Assembly (NCBI RefSeq): GCF_030409755.1
Contig: NZ_JAUFQE010000001.1
Coordinates: 1,888,742 to 1,952,741, forward strand
Length of the DNA: 64,000 bases
Source: Vibrio lentus
GTDB lineage: Bacteria > Pseudomonadota > Gammaproteobacteria > Enterobacterales > Vibrionaceae
Reading direction: 5' to 3'
Shown: piece after piece, positions 63,856-64,000 of the stretch
Layout of the letters: each line of letters opens with the position of its first letter
How positions within the stretch are numbered: position 1 is the first letter of the stretch
Translations under genes and position numbers: made by a program
Notes under the pieces: model-generated
What the model was told of the DNA's origin: nothing
Databases searched by the model: none
Seen by the model: the letters and a program-made list of their open reading frames with translations, nothing else

Positions 63856-64000
63856 ATGTCTTTTAAAGATACAGAGACACTGTCAACAGGAATTGAATTC
63901 ATTGTTGAAGCCGTGGCGGTGAAGACAAATGGTCAAGATCATTCAGCGTTAGGTTTATACCTGATCAGCTTACTGCTCGAAGATCAAAAGATTTCCCTTG
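63856..64000 (+). CDS. SOS-controlled protein, cut by the window end
   Basis: Begins at ATG 63856 behind a GGGGGAG ribosome site; only 48 residues are visible (MSFKDTETLSTGIEFIVEAV at the start). Not recognised. The LexA box just upstream and the location suggest an SOS-induced function. In phage 186 the equivalent is Tum, an antirepressor that inactivates CI. This is inference, because the C-terminus is missing. Confidence 0.6.
   Translation, partial: MSFKDTETLSTGIEFIVEAVAVKTNGQDHSALGLYLISLLLEDQKISL

Larger units (their letters stand above)
53215..64000. mobile_element. P2/186-like prophage or phage satellite, left part
   Basis: From beside the tdh terminator to the window end: integrase pointing outward, cargo genes, CI-type repressor, divergent Cox-like and CII-like genes, replicase/primase, and LexA-like boxes. 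The order int, CI, Cox, CII is that of P2/186-group phages. No capsid, tail or lysis gene is visible within the window, so a full prophage and a satellite cannot be told apart. The right end and attachment repeat lie outside. Confidence 0.82.

Overview
The window reads as a Vibrio chromosome, most likely the smaller chromosome II of a marine species in or near the Splendidus clade. This rests on protein content (gluconate TRAP system, kbl-tdh, ShyB-like peptidase, 2-aminoethylphosphonate genes, YcdX, many c-di-GMP proteins), about 44% GC, and an IS200-type element close to the V. cholerae IS1004 type. The species call is inference.

Layout. 1-3632: end of a 2-aminoethylphosphonate uptake operon (ATPase tail, fused permease, GntR-family PhnR, DMT membrane protein). 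3752-10056: gluconate regulon, with two GntR-type operators, TRAP transporter dctPQM, gluconokinase, 6-phosphogluconate dehydrogenase, and a self-regulated LacI-family repressor. 10171-12631: siderophore-interacting reductase behind a Fur-like box, and a POT-family transporter whose leader is interrupted by an IS200 copy (12647-13265). 13668-18299: L-serine dehydratase, YdcF-like protein, membrane protein, DUF333 lipoprotein, Nudix hydrolase. 18877-25294: secreted LruC/GEVED protein with a glycine-rich lipoprotein, then a heterodimeric ABC exporter with one degenerate ATP site. 25517-32005: small hypotheticals, cytochrome b561, TPR protein, M23 peptidase with a Zur-like palindrome (ShyB-like), YbjQ, LysR/DMT pair. 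32043-36735: HD-GYP protein and diguanylate cyclase. 36892-42885: YcdX, cytochrome b562, DUF2946-PepSY pair, VOC protein with LysR regulator, cysteine dioxygenase. 43071-48748: five-gene MacAB/TolC-like efflux operon. 48881-53160: XRE regulator, EAL phosphodiesterase, kbl-tdh threonine catabolism.

53215-64000: an integrated mobile element that runs off the window. It has a P2/186-like frame: tyrosine integrase beside the tdh terminator, CI-type repressor, divergent Cox-like and CII-like genes, and a plasmid-type replicase/primase. LexA-like boxes lie before int and before the last, cut-off gene. The CI C-terminus shows no obvious Ser/Lys self-cleavage pair, so an SOS-made antirepressor as in phage 186 is a plausible induction route.

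Between int and the repressor lies a four-gene operon (54995-59668): C5-cytosine methyltransferase lacking motif X, a DUF262 (ParB/GmrSD-like) protein, a DUF3696-type AAA ATPase, and a protein I do not recognise. It ends in its own terminator and looks like cargo. This is the best candidate here for an undescribed anti-phage or restriction-like system. A second accessory gene, a RipA-like membrane protein, is translationally coupled to the repressor and would be expressed in the lysogen.

I found no tRNA, rRNA or CRISPR array.
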